This document shows, piece after piece, positions 26,586 to 35,087 of a stretch of 64,000 bases of DNA. Made by a program: the position numbers and the translations under genes. The notes beneath the pieces were generated by a model that saw nothing but the letters and a program-made list of their open reading frames with translations, was not told the DNA's origin and did no database searches. Source of the stretch: Bog-756 sp963727955 (GTDB lineage: Bacteria; Actinomycetota; Acidimicrobiia; Acidimicrobiales; RAAP-2); NCBI GenBank assembly GCA_963727955.1, contig CAVSII010000008.1, positions 186,001 to 250,000 on the forward strand. Reading direction: 5' to 3'. Every line of letters begins with the position of its first letter. Position 1 is the stretch's first letter.

Positions 26586-27707
26586 ATGAATACAGAGATC
26601 CGCCGCAAGCTGGGCATCGAGTTCCCCATCTTCGCCTTCACCCACTGCCGCGACGTGGTCGCCGCCGTCACCAACGCCGGTGGCATCGGCGTCCTCGGCG
26701 CCATCGGCTTCTCACCCGAGCAGCTGGAGGTCGAACTGTCGTGGATCGACGAGCACGTCGGCGACCGCCCGTACGGGGTGGACATCGTCATCCCAGCCAA
26801 GTACGAGGGCATGGACGAGATGGATCCCGACAAGCTCGAGGCCCAGATCAGGGCGCTTGTGCCTCCGCAACACAAGGATTTCGCCCTCAAGATCCTGGCC
26901 GATCACGGTGTCCCCGAGATCCCCGAGGCGGAACGGTCTTCGAACGGCATGATCGGGTGGACGGCTGCCCATGCCGCCGGATTGCTGACGGTGGCTCTCC
27001 GCCATCCCAACGTCAAGCTCATCGCCAACGCCCTGGGCACTCCCCCACCGGACGTCGTCGAGCGGGTGCAGAGTGCTGGCCGGATGATCGGGGCCTTGGC
27101 CGGCTCGGTCAAGCACGCCCTCAACCACAAGGAGGCCGGCCTCGACTTCATCATCTGCCAGGGCTCCGAAGGCGGCGGCCACACTGGCGATGTGGGCAGC
27201 ATCGTCCTGTGGCCTGAAGTGGTCGAAGCTGTCGCTCCCATCCCGGTCCTGGCCGCCGGAGGTATCGGCAGCGGGCGCCAGATGGCGGCGGCCATGGCTC
27301 TCGGTGCCCAAGGAGTGTGGTCGGGGACGTTGTGGCTGACGGTCGAGGAGGCCGATATCCCACCCAGGCAGATGGAGACCTATCTGGCCGCCTCCAGCCG
27401 CGACACTGTGCGCTCACGCTCGTTCACCGGCAAGCCCTGTCGCATGCTCAAGAACGACTGGACCGACGCCTGGGAGCAGGAGGACACCCCCGATCCCCTG
27501 CCCATGCCGTTGCAGATGATGGTGGCCATCGAAGCCGTATCCCGCGGGCACCGGTATCCCGAGCAGGCCAAGGACGTCAATTTCAATCCCTGCGGCCAGG
27601 TGATCGGACGGGCCACCACGGTGAGGAAAGCCAAGGACGTGGTCTTCTCGATGGTGGAGGACTACCTCGAAGCCACCGAGCAGCTACAGGCCGGGATTTC
27701 GGTCTGA
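26586..27707 (+). CDS. Nitronate monooxygenase family (2-nitropropane dioxygenase-like) flavoprotein
   Basis: NMO-family TIM-barrel enzymes bind FMN and oxidise nitronates; many paralogues act in lipid or polyketide pathways with unknown substrates. The 373-residue product has FTHCRDVVAAVTNAGGIGVLGA at the N-terminus, the FMN phosphate-binding GSEGGGHTGDVGS, and LAAGGIGSGRQMAAAMALGAQGVWSGT. The ATG at 26586 has AAGGAG eight bases upstream; the frame extending back to 26346 overlaps tetR and is spurious. It is probably co-transcribed with tetR. Confidence 0.87.
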   Translation: MNTEIRRKLGIEFPIFAFTHCRDVVAAVTNAGGIGVLGAIGFSPEQLEVELSWIDEHVGDRPYGVDIVIPAKYEGMDEMDPDKLEAQIRALVPPQHKDFALKILADHGVPEIPEAERSSNGMIGWTAAHAAGLLTVALRHPNVKLIANALGTPPPDVVERVQSAGRMIGALAGSVKHALNHKEAGLDFIICQGSEGGGHTGDVGSIVLWPEVVEAVAPIPVLAAGGIGSGRQMAAAMALGAQGVWSGTLWLTVEEADIPPRQMETYLAASSRDTVRSRSFTGKPCRMLKNDWTDAWEQEDTPDPLPMPLQMMVAIEAVSRGHRYPEQAKDVNFNPCGQVIGRATTVRKAKDVVFSMVEDYLEATEQLQAGISV

Positions 27708-27802
27708 CACCCGGCCGGGTGAGCATCAGCCACCGACCCGGACCCCCGACCTACCCGTGCACAGGTAGCCGGCACCAGGGCGGCAATGGGTAAACTCCCC
27801 TG

Positions 27803-29890
27803 ATGGCGCCCGTTCTTCAGTTGGACAACCTGCGGACCGAGTTCCGCATGCGCACCTCGACCGTTGTGGCTGTCGACGGGATGAGTTTCGACGTGGACGA
27901 AGGGGAGTGCGTCGGCATCGTCGGCGAGTCGGGGTGCGGCAAGAGCACAACCGGCCTCTCGATCATGCGGCTGCTTCCCGGTAACGGCCATATCACGGGG
28001 GGAGTCATCAAGCTCCTCGGTCGCGATCTGGCCGATCTGGACGAAAAGCAGATGCGCAAGGTCCGTGGGAACGAGGTGGCGCTCATCCCCCAGGATCCGA
28101 TGACATCGCTCAATCCGACCATGTCCATCGGCCGCCAGATTGCCGAAGGCGTGCGACTACATCGCGACGTGACCCACCAAGAGGCGCGCCAGCGGGCCAT
28201 CGACGTCCTCCGTCTGGTCGAGATGCCCCAGCCGGCGGAACGCATCGACCAGTACCCGCACGAGTTGTCGGGTGGACTTCGCCAGCGGGTCATGATCGCC
28301 ATGGCCCTGGCCTGCGAGCCCAAGCTGCTGATCGCCGACGAGCCCACCACGGCGCTGGACGTGACCATCCAGGCCCAGATCCTCAATCTCATCGACGAGC
28401 TCCGGCAGCGACTGTCCATGGCCGTCGTCCTCATCACCCACGATATGGGGGTCATCGCCGGCCGTACCGACAGGGTGGTCGTCATGTACGCGGGCAAGAC
28501 CGCCGAGGAAGCCGAAACCGGACAGCTCTTCCAAAGGATCCGCCATCCCTACTCGGAGGCCCTTCTGGCATCGGTCCCCCGCCTGGAACACAAGCAGGAC
28601 GAACGACTGCTGTCCATACCGGGCTTACCGCCCGACCTCTCCCAGACCATCACCAACTGCCGGTTCGCGCCGCGCTGCCAGTACGCCACCGACCGGTGCC
28701 GCAACGAAGACCCGCCGCTGACCGACATGGCCACCGCTGACCAGGTGATCCATCGCTACGCCTGTTTCCATCCGGTCGACCACAGCACCAGCCAGAGGCC
28801 CATTCCGGTCGAAGTCACCACCAAAGAGCGCGCAGACCAGTCGGCGCGGGCGGCGGCCTTGGTCACGGCGGACAACATCCTCGAGGTCAACGACGTGGTC
28901 AAGGAGTTCCCGGTGATGTCGGGAACCGTCTTCCGCCACCAGACAGGGAGCGTCAAAGCAGTCTCCAATGTCACCTTCGACATCCGCAGGGGTGAGACCT
29001 TCGGGTTGGTGGGCGAGTCCGGCTGTGGCAAGACCACCCTCGGGCATCTCATCGTGGCCCTGGATCGGGCCACGTCTGGATCCATAACCTTCGACGGCGT
29101 CGAGATGTCGGCGCTGAGCGGACGCGACCTGCGCTCCCGCAGACGAGATCTCCAGCTCATGTTCCAGGACCCGTACGCCTCACTGGACCCCCGGATGCGG
29201 GTCGGGTCCATCATCCGCGAGCCGCTGAAGGTCCACGGCGTCGGTTCAGCGGCTGACCAAACGGAGCGAGTTCGTTCGCTGCTGGGAGAAGTCGGCTTGA
29301 GCGAGGAGGCGGTCGACCGCTATCCCCACGAATTCTCGGGGGGCCAGCGGCAACGCATCGGACTGGCCCGGGCCCTGGCCCTTGATCCGAAGCTGATCGT
29401 GGCCGACGAGCCGGTGTCGGCGCTCGACGTCTCCATTCAGGCGCAGATACTCAACCTGATGAAGGACCTCCAGATCCGGCACGGTCTGACCTACGTGATG
29501 ATCTCCCACGACCTGGCGGTGATCCGCTACATGGCAGACACCATCGGCGTCATGTACCTGGGGAAGGTGGTCGAGCTCGGTCCCGCCTCCGAGGTCTACG
29601 AACGGCCCACTCATCACTACACCGTGGGGCTGCTCGACGCCGTGCCCGAGGCTGAAGTCGAAGTGGCCCGATCCAAAGCCCGTCGTCAGGCAACCGTGCA
29701 GGGGGAGCTGCCCTCCTCTATCGATCCACCGTCCGGCTGTCGCTTCCGGACCCGCTGTCCGGCCGCCCAGGAGGTCTGCGCTCAACAGGAGCCGCCCATG
29801 ACCGATTTCGGGAACGGGCATTTCGCCGCCTGTCACTTTCCGGTGCGCACACCGGTCTCCCTGTCGAGAGCGCAGTCAAGCTCCGACTGA
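27803..29890 (+). CDS. Fused DppD-DppF oligopeptide ABC transporter ATPase
   Basis: This 695-residue protein fuses the two ATPases of a Dpp/Opp peptide importer. The first half has Walker A GESGCGKST (41-49), signature ELSGGLRQR, Walker B LLIADEPTTALD and the oligopeptide C-terminal motif CRFAPRC. The second half has Walker A GESGCGKTT (about 404-412), signature EFSGGQRQR, LIVADEPVSALD and CRFRTRCP. The ends rich in cysteine are typical of Dpp/Opp ATPases. It is on the opposite strand to its likely partners dppC, dppB and the binding protein, ending 15 bases from the dppC stop. Confidence 0.93.
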   Translation: MAPVLQLDNLRTEFRMRTSTVVAVDGMSFDVDEGECVGIVGESGCGKSTTGLSIMRLLPGNGHITGGVIKLLGRDLADLDEKQMRKVRGNEVALIPQDPMTSLNPTMSIGRQIAEGVRLHRDVTHQEARQRAIDVLRLVEMPQPAERIDQYPHELSGGLRQRVMIAMALACEPKLLIADEPTTALDVTIQAQILNLIDELRQRLSMAVVLITHDMGVIAGRTDRVVVMYAGKTAEEAETGQLFQRIRHPYSEALLASVPRLEHKQDERLLSIPGLPPDLSQTITNCRFAPRCQYATDRCRNEDPPLTDMATADQVIHRYACFHPVDHSTSQRPIPVEVTTKERADQSARAAALVTADNILEVNDVVKEFPVMSGTVFRHQTGSVKAVSNVTFDIRRGETFGLVGESGCGKTTLGHLIVALDRATSGSITFDGVEMSALSGRDLRSRRRDLQLMFQDPYASLDPRMRVGSIIREPLKVHGVGSAADQTERVRSLLGEVGLSEEAVDRYPHEFSGGQRQRIGLARALALDPKLIVADEPVSALDVSIQAQILNLMKDLQIRHGLTYVMISHDLAVIRYMADTIGVMYLGKVVELGPASEVYERPTHHYTVGLLDAVPEAEVEVARSKARRQATVQGELPSSIDPPSGCRFRTRCPAAQEVCAQQEPPMTDFGNGHFAACHFPVRTPVSLSRAQSSSD

Positions 29891-29905
29891 ACACCCGGTA
29901 CCCGG

Positions 29906-30913
29906 TCAGCGCTGCTGCAGCCTGACCTCCAGCGAATCGCGCAGGGCATCACCCACGTAGTTGAAGGCCACCACCACCAGGACGATGCAGATACCGGCCG
30001 GGTAGATCTGCCACCAGTACCCACTGGCCGCGGCGTCGACACCGTTGGACAGCATGGTGCCCCAGTCGGTCTGCGGGGCCGGCACCCCGAGGCCGATGAA
30101 TCCGAGGGCGGCCAGCAGGAGGATGGAGTCGGCGATCTGGAAGGTGGCGAACACCACGATGGTCCCGATCGAATTGGGGATGATGTGACGGCCGATGATC
30201 CGGGTCCGTTTCCCACCCATGACCCGGACGGCCTGTACGTACTCGCGGCGCCGTAGGGACAGGGTTTCACCCCGGATCAGACGGGCCGGTATGAGCCAGC
30301 TCACGAAGGCGATGACCAGGATCAGAAGGATCTCCGACTGGTGGTAGATGGTGACCAGCGCCACCAGTAGGAACAGCACGGGAATGGACAGGAAGACATC
30401 GACGACCCGCATCAACAGCGCGTCGAACCAGCTCCCGAAGAACCCGGAGATGGCACCGTAGAGAGTGCCGAAAACGGTGGCCACGAAGGCCGAGGCAAAA
30501 CCGACGATCAGGGAGGCCTGGCCGGCGAACATCAACCGACCGAGGATGTCGAAGCCGCTCTCGTCGGTGCCCAGCGGGTTTCCGTTACCGGGAGGAGCGT
30601 TGTCTGTCGAGTTCTGCAGGGCAAGCTGGGTGTTGGTCTGATTGGTCGGGTACAGATGGGGTCCGACGAAACAGAACAGGATCATCAGGACGATGACGGC
30701 CAGGCCGGCCACGGCCAGCTTGTTCTCGACGAATACCCGGCCCATCTGTCGGAATATGCCGCCGGTGGACCTGGCCTCCCCCCCCTCGGGACCGCCGGCC
30801 TCCCCCACCAGCTCACCGCTGCTCATGGTGGGTCCGAGCCCGATGGGCAGTGGGGCCCGATCCTCCTCGTCGTTGAAGACGGGATCGAGGCGGATGTCTT
30901 CGTCGTCGTCCAT
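29906..30913 (-). CDS. Oligopeptide ABC transporter permease, DppC type
   Basis: The 335-residue protein is the second permease of the peptide importer. An acidic cytoplasmic N-terminus (DDDEDIRLDP) precedes a first membrane helix near residue 70, then a periplasmic loop with LGTDESGFDILGRLM, the DppC hallmark. Five further helices and the ATPase-contact EAA motif EYVQAVRVMGGKRTRIIGRHIIPN follow. The ATG at 30913 comes one base after the dppB stop (TGAcATG); a GTG at 30922 is an alternative start. Confidence 0.92.
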   Translation of the reverse strand: MDDDEDIRLDPVFNDEEDRAPLPIGLGPTMSSGELVGEAGGPEGGEARSTGGIFRQMGRVFVENKLAVAGLAVIVLMILFCFVGPHLYPTNQTNTQLALQNSTDNAPPGNGNPLGTDESGFDILGRLMFAGQASLIVGFASAFVATVFGTLYGAISGFFGSWFDALLMRVVDVFLSIPVLFLLVALVTIYHQSEILLILVIAFVSWLIPARLIRGETLSLRRREYVQAVRVMGGKRTRIIGRHIIPNSIGTIVVFATFQIADSILLLAALGFIGLGVPAPQTDWGTMLSNGVDAAASGYWWQIYPAGICIVLVVVAFNYVGDALRDSLEVRLQQR

Positions 30914-30914
30914 G

Positions 30915-31871
30915 TCAGTCACCGCCCAATCGGATCCGTGGATCGGCCACGGCATAGAGGATGTCGGCCAGGAGCGAGCCGATGACCGTCGCTACTGTGA
31001 TGACCAGGGTGGTCCCGAGCACAGTGGGGATGTCGTCGTTGAAGGCGGACTGCACGGTGAGAAGACCCATTCCCGGGTAGTTGAAAACGTCCTCGGTGAT
31101 GAGGGCGCCGCTGACGATGGCAGGGAGGGCCAATCCGAGCAGCGTGAGAATGGGTATCAGAGCGTTCCGGAGTGCATGCCCGTAGAGAACGCGTCGGGGG
31201 CCGGCCCCCTTGGCCCGTGCTGTGCGGACGTAGTCCTCGGCCAGTGCGTCCATCATCGACGAACGCATGTAACGGCTGAAGGAGGCGATGGTGGTGACCG
31301 ACAGCGTGATCAGGGGCAGCACGAAGGCCCGCGGGTCGGTGAACACCGCCCAGGCCGAGGCGTTGCTCGGCGGGGAGACGGGAAACCAATGGAGGTCGAA
31401 GGCGAACCAGATGATCAGCAGCGTCCCCAAAAAGAAGTCAGGCATGGCGTAGAAGAAGAACGAAGCGGAGGTGGCCACGTAGTCGACCGGCTTGTTACGT
31501 CGGACCACCTGCAGAATGCCGAGGGGGATGGCGATGATCAGCGAGATGAGGACCGACGCACCCACCAGGACGAGTGTTTTGGGTAGGCGCTCGCCGATGA
31601 CCTGGCGGACACCCTGGTTGTACTTGTACGAATAACCGAGGTTGAGGTGGACGAAGATCCCTTCGACGTAGCGCCACAACTGGTCGAGGATCGGCAGGTT
31701 CAATCCGTTGAGCCGGTTGAAACGGGCCACGTTGAAGGCGGTGGACTTGGGACCGAGGACCGCCTTGGCCTCACCGCCGGGTATGAGCCGGGCCAGCAGG
31801 AAGGTGATGAGGATGACGCCGAGGATGACGATGATGGCCTGGCCCACCCGCCGGACGATGTAGCCGGTCAT
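30915..31871 (-). CDS. Oligopeptide ABC transporter permease, DppB type
   Basis: The 318-residue protein has the DppB start YIVRRVGQAIIVILGVILITFLLARLIPG (first helix), six membrane segments in all, and the EAA loop DYVRTARAKGAGPRRVLYGHALRNALIPI that couples to the ATPase. It lies upstream of dppC with only one base between them and downstream of the binding-protein gene across a 137-bp gap containing a strong hairpin. Confidence 0.93.
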   Translation of the reverse strand: MTGYIVRRVGQAIIVILGVILITFLLARLIPGGEAKAVLGPKSTAFNVARFNRLNGLNLPILDQLWRYVEGIFVHLNLGYSYKYNQGVRQVIGERLPKTLVLVGASVLISLIIAIPLGILQVVRRNKPVDYVATSASFFFYAMPDFFLGTLLIIWFAFDLHWFPVSPPSNASAWAVFTDPRAFVLPLITLSVTTIASFSRYMRSSMMDALAEDYVRTARAKGAGPRRVLYGHALRNALIPILTLLGLALPAIVSGALITEDVFNYPGMGLLTVQSAFNDDIPTVLGTTLVITVATVIGSLLADILYAVADPRIRLGGD

Positions 31872-31881
31872 GAACGACTGT

Positions 31882-31896
31882 CCCCACGCAGTGGGG
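31882..31896. other. Small hairpin before dppB start
   Basis: CCCCAC (31882-31887) and GTGGGG (31891-31896) form a 6-bp stem with a three-base loop a few bases upstream of the dppB ATG on the minus strand. It covers the region where the ribosome-binding site should be, so it could restrict dppB translation. Confidence 0.35.
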
Positions 31897-31910
31897 TCCG
31901 AGCGGGACGC

Positions 31911-31945
31911 GCCCCCTCCCCCGGTCGGAGATCGGGGGAGGGGGC
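31911..31945 (-). terminator. Strong 13-bp stem-loop between binding-protein and permease genes
   Basis: GCCCCCTCCCCCG at 31911-31923 pairs perfectly with CGGGGGAGGGGGC at 31933-31945 around a nine-base loop. It follows the binding-protein stop by about 60 bases on the minus strand. Such intercistronic structures often end or dampen transcription, or protect the upstream mRNA, so that the binding protein is made in excess over the permeases. No T-tract follows. Confidence 0.7.
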
Positions 31946-32008
31946 GAGGTCCACAGTGGTTGGTGTAGGTGTCACGATCGACTCGATATGCCGGTCATGA
32001 CTCCCTGA

Positions 32009-33901
32009 TCAGAACCGCCAGGCCTCCGGATTGAGGCTGTTGAACACGTTCTGCGGGGTCACCCCGGTCATGCCCTTCAGGTATTCGGTGATCGGGTTGC
32101 CGGCGTTGGGCTGGTAGACAACCGGCAGCTGCTGGGCCAGGTAATTCTCGTACTGGGTCAGCGGCACCTGGGTCGTGTTGGTGGCCTGGATGTTGGCGTC
32201 GTTGGTGGGGTCCGAATAGCTGCCGGAGTTGGACCCCGCACCGGTCTGGAAGATCTCCTCCCCCGTCGGGTAGTAGTCGGGGGAGAAGATCCAGCCCGCC
32301 CCCCAGTTGGCCATCTCCCACGAGCAGCCGCTCGGACACGGCGTCGAATTGCCGATGACCGTGTTGAACGATGCCTGCGAGAGGCTGATATTGATACCGG
32401 CCTGGGACCATTCCGACTTCTCCGCCGTCATGAGCTGGGTGGTGGCTTCCAGACCACTGGCGTACTGGAGGTTGAAGGACAACTGGGCACCGGCCGGAAT
32501 ACCGGCACCGCACTGGTTGGCCCCGGTGCCGGGTGACTGGCAGGTGGATGTCCCGTTGGGGACCACCTTCCAACCGTGCCCTTTGAGCAGCGAGATGGCC
32601 TTCGACGGGTTGTAGGGATAGGGATTGTTCTTGACCAGCGGGGAAACGAAGGAGTTGGCCGGCTGGGAGGGAACCGGGCCGTAGGTACCCACGCTGTAAC
32701 CCTTGAAGATCTTCTGGTTGTAGAGGGGCTGGTCGACCATCAACTGGACGGCCTGGCGGAAGTACAACTGCTTGAAGATCTTGCCGGCGTTGCCGCCGTC
32801 ACCGGTCGAGTTGAAGTTATAGGGGAAGAAGTTGATGGCCCATCCGTACAGAGGATCGATGTTGAAATTGGAGAGCCGGGGGTTGTTCGGCCCGGGCACC
32901 AGTGCATTGGTGGTGGCCGTGGTGATGTCCTGGAACGGGAGATAGCCGACGTCGATCTTGCCCCCCACCAGGGCGTTGAACTCTGCCGGGTCGGAGGTGA
33001 AAGGTAGCTCGACGAACTTCTTGATGGTGGGCTTGACCGGGCCCGAGTAGGTCGGGTTGGGGACCATGGTCACGTTCCCCGATGCGTCGAAGCTGGTCAA
33101 CCTGAACGGACCGTCGACCACCTGCCAGATCGGGTTGGTGGCGTAGGTCGACAACGAGTTGTTGGTTGCGTTCGGGTTGGCCGGGTCGTAACCGGCCTGC
33201 TTGGACAAGAAGGTGTAAACGGCGGTGCACTGGGCGTCGGCCGTCCCGTAGGGGGCGGCGGCACAGCCGCCCGAATTGGGAGCGCCCCCCACCGACGTGA
33301 TGTCCCAGGCGTTGGGCATGGGGGTGATCTGGGACAGCTGGTTGTAGGTGAACCAGTAGGAGTTGACCGGGGCGGTCAGAGTGAAGGTGAGCTGGGTGGG
33401 GCTGTTGACAGTAATGGTCTTCAGATCGTCGGGAATGGTGCCGGGCGCATAGCCGGCCCAGTTGGCCTTCTGGGCGTGGAGCATGTTCATCCAGAACATG
33501 ACATTCTGCGCCGTCACGGTCTCGCCGTTGGACCACTTGTAGGGCTTCAGGTTGACGACCACGGTGGTGTTGTTGTTGGAATAAGTAGGCGCGTCAGCCA
33601 GCGAGAGCGACGGGTTCAGATCAGGGGTGGCGCCGTTGCCGAACCAGTAGAGCGGCCGGTACATGAGGTACTGGAACTGCTCGCTGTTGTTGACGCTGAA
33701 GAAGGCCAGGCTCATGAAGGGAAAGATGTAGTTGGGAGGAGTCTGGGGCTGTTCGGCCCAGTAGGCGGTGGTGGTCGAGGCCGACGCGTCCGAGCCACCC
33801 GACGAGGAGGAGCCGCACGCCGCGGCAACGGCCCCCAGCGACAAGACCACGGCGATTATGCTGGCGCGCTTGCCCATTCGCACGATGCCTGTTTTCCTCA
33901 T
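32009..33901 (-). CDS. Peptide ABC transporter substrate-binding lipoprotein (DppA/OppA family, SBP_bac_5)
   Basis: The 630-residue protein begins with MRKTG and a signal peptide whose lipobox VAAAC places the lipidated cysteine at residue 29, followed by an SSSSGG linker. The mature part has the SBP_bac_5 pattern: MYRPLYWFGNG, SWADAPTYS-type segments, KPYKWSNGETVTAQNVMFW, and FRQAVQLMVDQPLYN. It would capture oligopeptides or a similar ligand outside the membrane. The ATG at 33901 has AGGGG upstream; the frame extends to 34018 without support. It is first in the dpp transcript. Confidence 0.92.
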   Translation of the reverse strand: MRKTGIVRMGKRASIIAVVLSLGAVAAACGSSSSGGSDASASTTTAYWAEQPQTPPNYIFPFMSLAFFSVNNSEQFQYLMYRPLYWFGNGATPDLNPSLSLADAPTYSNNNTTVVVNLKPYKWSNGETVTAQNVMFWMNMLHAQKANWAGYAPGTIPDDLKTITVNSPTQLTFTLTAPVNSYWFTYNQLSQITPMPNAWDITSVGGAPNSGGCAAAPYGTADAQCTAVYTFLSKQAGYDPANPNATNNSLSTYATNPIWQVVDGPFRLTSFDASGNVTMVPNPTYSGPVKPTIKKFVELPFTSDPAEFNALVGGKIDVGYLPFQDITTATTNALVPGPNNPRLSNFNIDPLYGWAINFFPYNFNSTGDGGNAGKIFKQLYFRQAVQLMVDQPLYNQKIFKGYSVGTYGPVPSQPANSFVSPLVKNNPYPYNPSKAISLLKGHGWKVVPNGTSTCQSPGTGANQCGAGIPAGAQLSFNLQYASGLEATTQLMTAEKSEWSQAGINISLSQASFNTVIGNSTPCPSGCSWEMANWGAGWIFSPDYYPTGEEIFQTGAGSNSGSYSDPTNDANIQATNTTQVPLTQYENYLAQQLPVVYQPNAGNPITEYLKGMTGVTPQNVFNSLNPEAWRF

Positions 33902-33977
33902 GGAATCCCCTTTTGCTTGTAGGCGGGTCGGACCCGCATCCGCCCGTCTCCACCCCGACCACGGGATGTGACCGGGT

Positions 33978-34006
33978 ACCGTAACCGATTTGTCATGTTC
34001 ACTCAA
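33978..34006 (-). promoter_or_regulatory. Putative promoter for the peptide-binding protein operon
   Basis: On the minus strand TTGAGT (34001-34006) and TACGGT (33978-33983) are separated by 17 bases, placed about 77 bases upstream of the binding-protein start. The remainder of the 267-bp gap up to the GNAT stop (33902-34168) shows no gene. It includes a palindromic AATGCATT and two GTGTCC/GTGACA-like motifs of unknown meaning. Confidence 0.35.
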
Positions 34007-34168
34007 TGCATTGGACACCTTGTCACATTCCGTTCATAAAGTCCGCCACCGCTGCCGTCTTAGTGTCCCATTCGGCAGAGAAAAACGAAATCGGTTGCCG
34101 CGGGCCCAGACCCACCAGCGGTCGGGGGCCGGTGGAGGCAGCAAAAGCCCAGCTGGCACGGCCAGGCC

Positions 34169-34990
34169 CTAGGACTGGTGGTCCTTCGGTCCTGAGGGCG
34201 TCGCCGCTCGCTGTAGCTGGACCTGGAGCTCGACCGATCTGAACCCGAGACGACGGTAGACACCTATGGCCGGCCCGTCGGGCTCGGCCACCATCACCAA
34301 TCTGTGGGCTGCCAGCTGCGAGAACGCATACTCAGCGGCCCGGATCACCAGATGACCGGCCAAGCCGCGGCGTCGGTAGTCCGGGTGGGTCTCCACGCTC
34401 TGGTACCGGGCCGTCCCCGTGCCATCGGAGAAGATACCGAGCATCGACTGCAACCGGTCGTCGACCAAGGCCCCGAAAAAAGCGCCCCGTCCATCGGAGC
34501 TGACCACTCGGCATTCGTCGATTCTTCGCTCCAAAAACACCCGATGTTGAGGTGTAACAGCGCCCTCCTCCTCCAGGAGGACGCTCCGCAGTTCGAGGAC
34601 CTCCGCCCAGTCGTCATCAGAGCGGAGCTCTCGCAGGATCGCCGCCGGGGGCGGATACCCGGGGGAACCGATGCGATCCGCGGTCATCACCTCGGCGATA
34701 TCCGGCTCCAGTCCGGGAATGGACGACAGATCGACATCCCCCATCCGACCATCGACCCCGTCGATGCCCAGAGCGATGTGCCCGGCCTCGGGGAAGTCGG
34801 CCTCGAACATGCCGATCCAGCGCTCGAGATGGGAGCGGCCGGGCGGAGGAATCAGCAAAAAATTCCCCCAGTAGAAGAACGGATTGAGGGGCGTCCGCAC
34901 CACCAAGTGGTCGCCCCTGTCGAGGACGGTTGAACCGGACAGGCTCCGCACCATGACATCGGTCTGAAAGCCCAGCGACCGCACCTCCAC
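34169..34990 (-). CDS. GNAT family N-acetyltransferase (two-lobed)
   Basis: The C-terminal half of this 273-residue protein is a GNAT domain with VETHPDYRRRGLAGHLVIRAAEYAFSQ (acetyl-CoA binding motif A, about residues 200-226), and the GVYRRLGFRSVE motif B. The N-terminal half (PLNPFFYWGNFLLIPPP, then an HIALGIDG strand) resembles a second, degenerate GNAT lobe. The substrate is unknown. It is transcribed in the same direction as the dpp genes but across a long gap, so it is probably independent. Confidence 0.82.
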   Translation of the reverse strand: MEVRSLGFQTDVMVRSLSGSTVLDRGDHLVVRTPLNPFFYWGNFLLIPPPGRSHLERWIGMFEADFPEAGHIALGIDGVDGRMGDVDLSSIPGLEPDIAEVMTADRIGSPGYPPPAAILRELRSDDDWAEVLELRSVLLEEEGAVTPQHRVFLERRIDECRVVSSDGRGAFFGALVDDRLQSMLGIFSDGTGTARYQSVETHPDYRRRGLAGHLVIRAAEYAFSQLAAHRLVMVAEPDGPAIGVYRRLGFRSVELQVQLQRAATPSGPKDHQS

Positions 34991-35087
34991 GGCGGCTATC
35001 TAATCAGCAGCTGTCTTGCCGCTTGATCAGCAGCCATCGCTCCGCGGCCGAAGGGCAGGCCCGACCGGCCCCCTCTAGCCTGTGACC

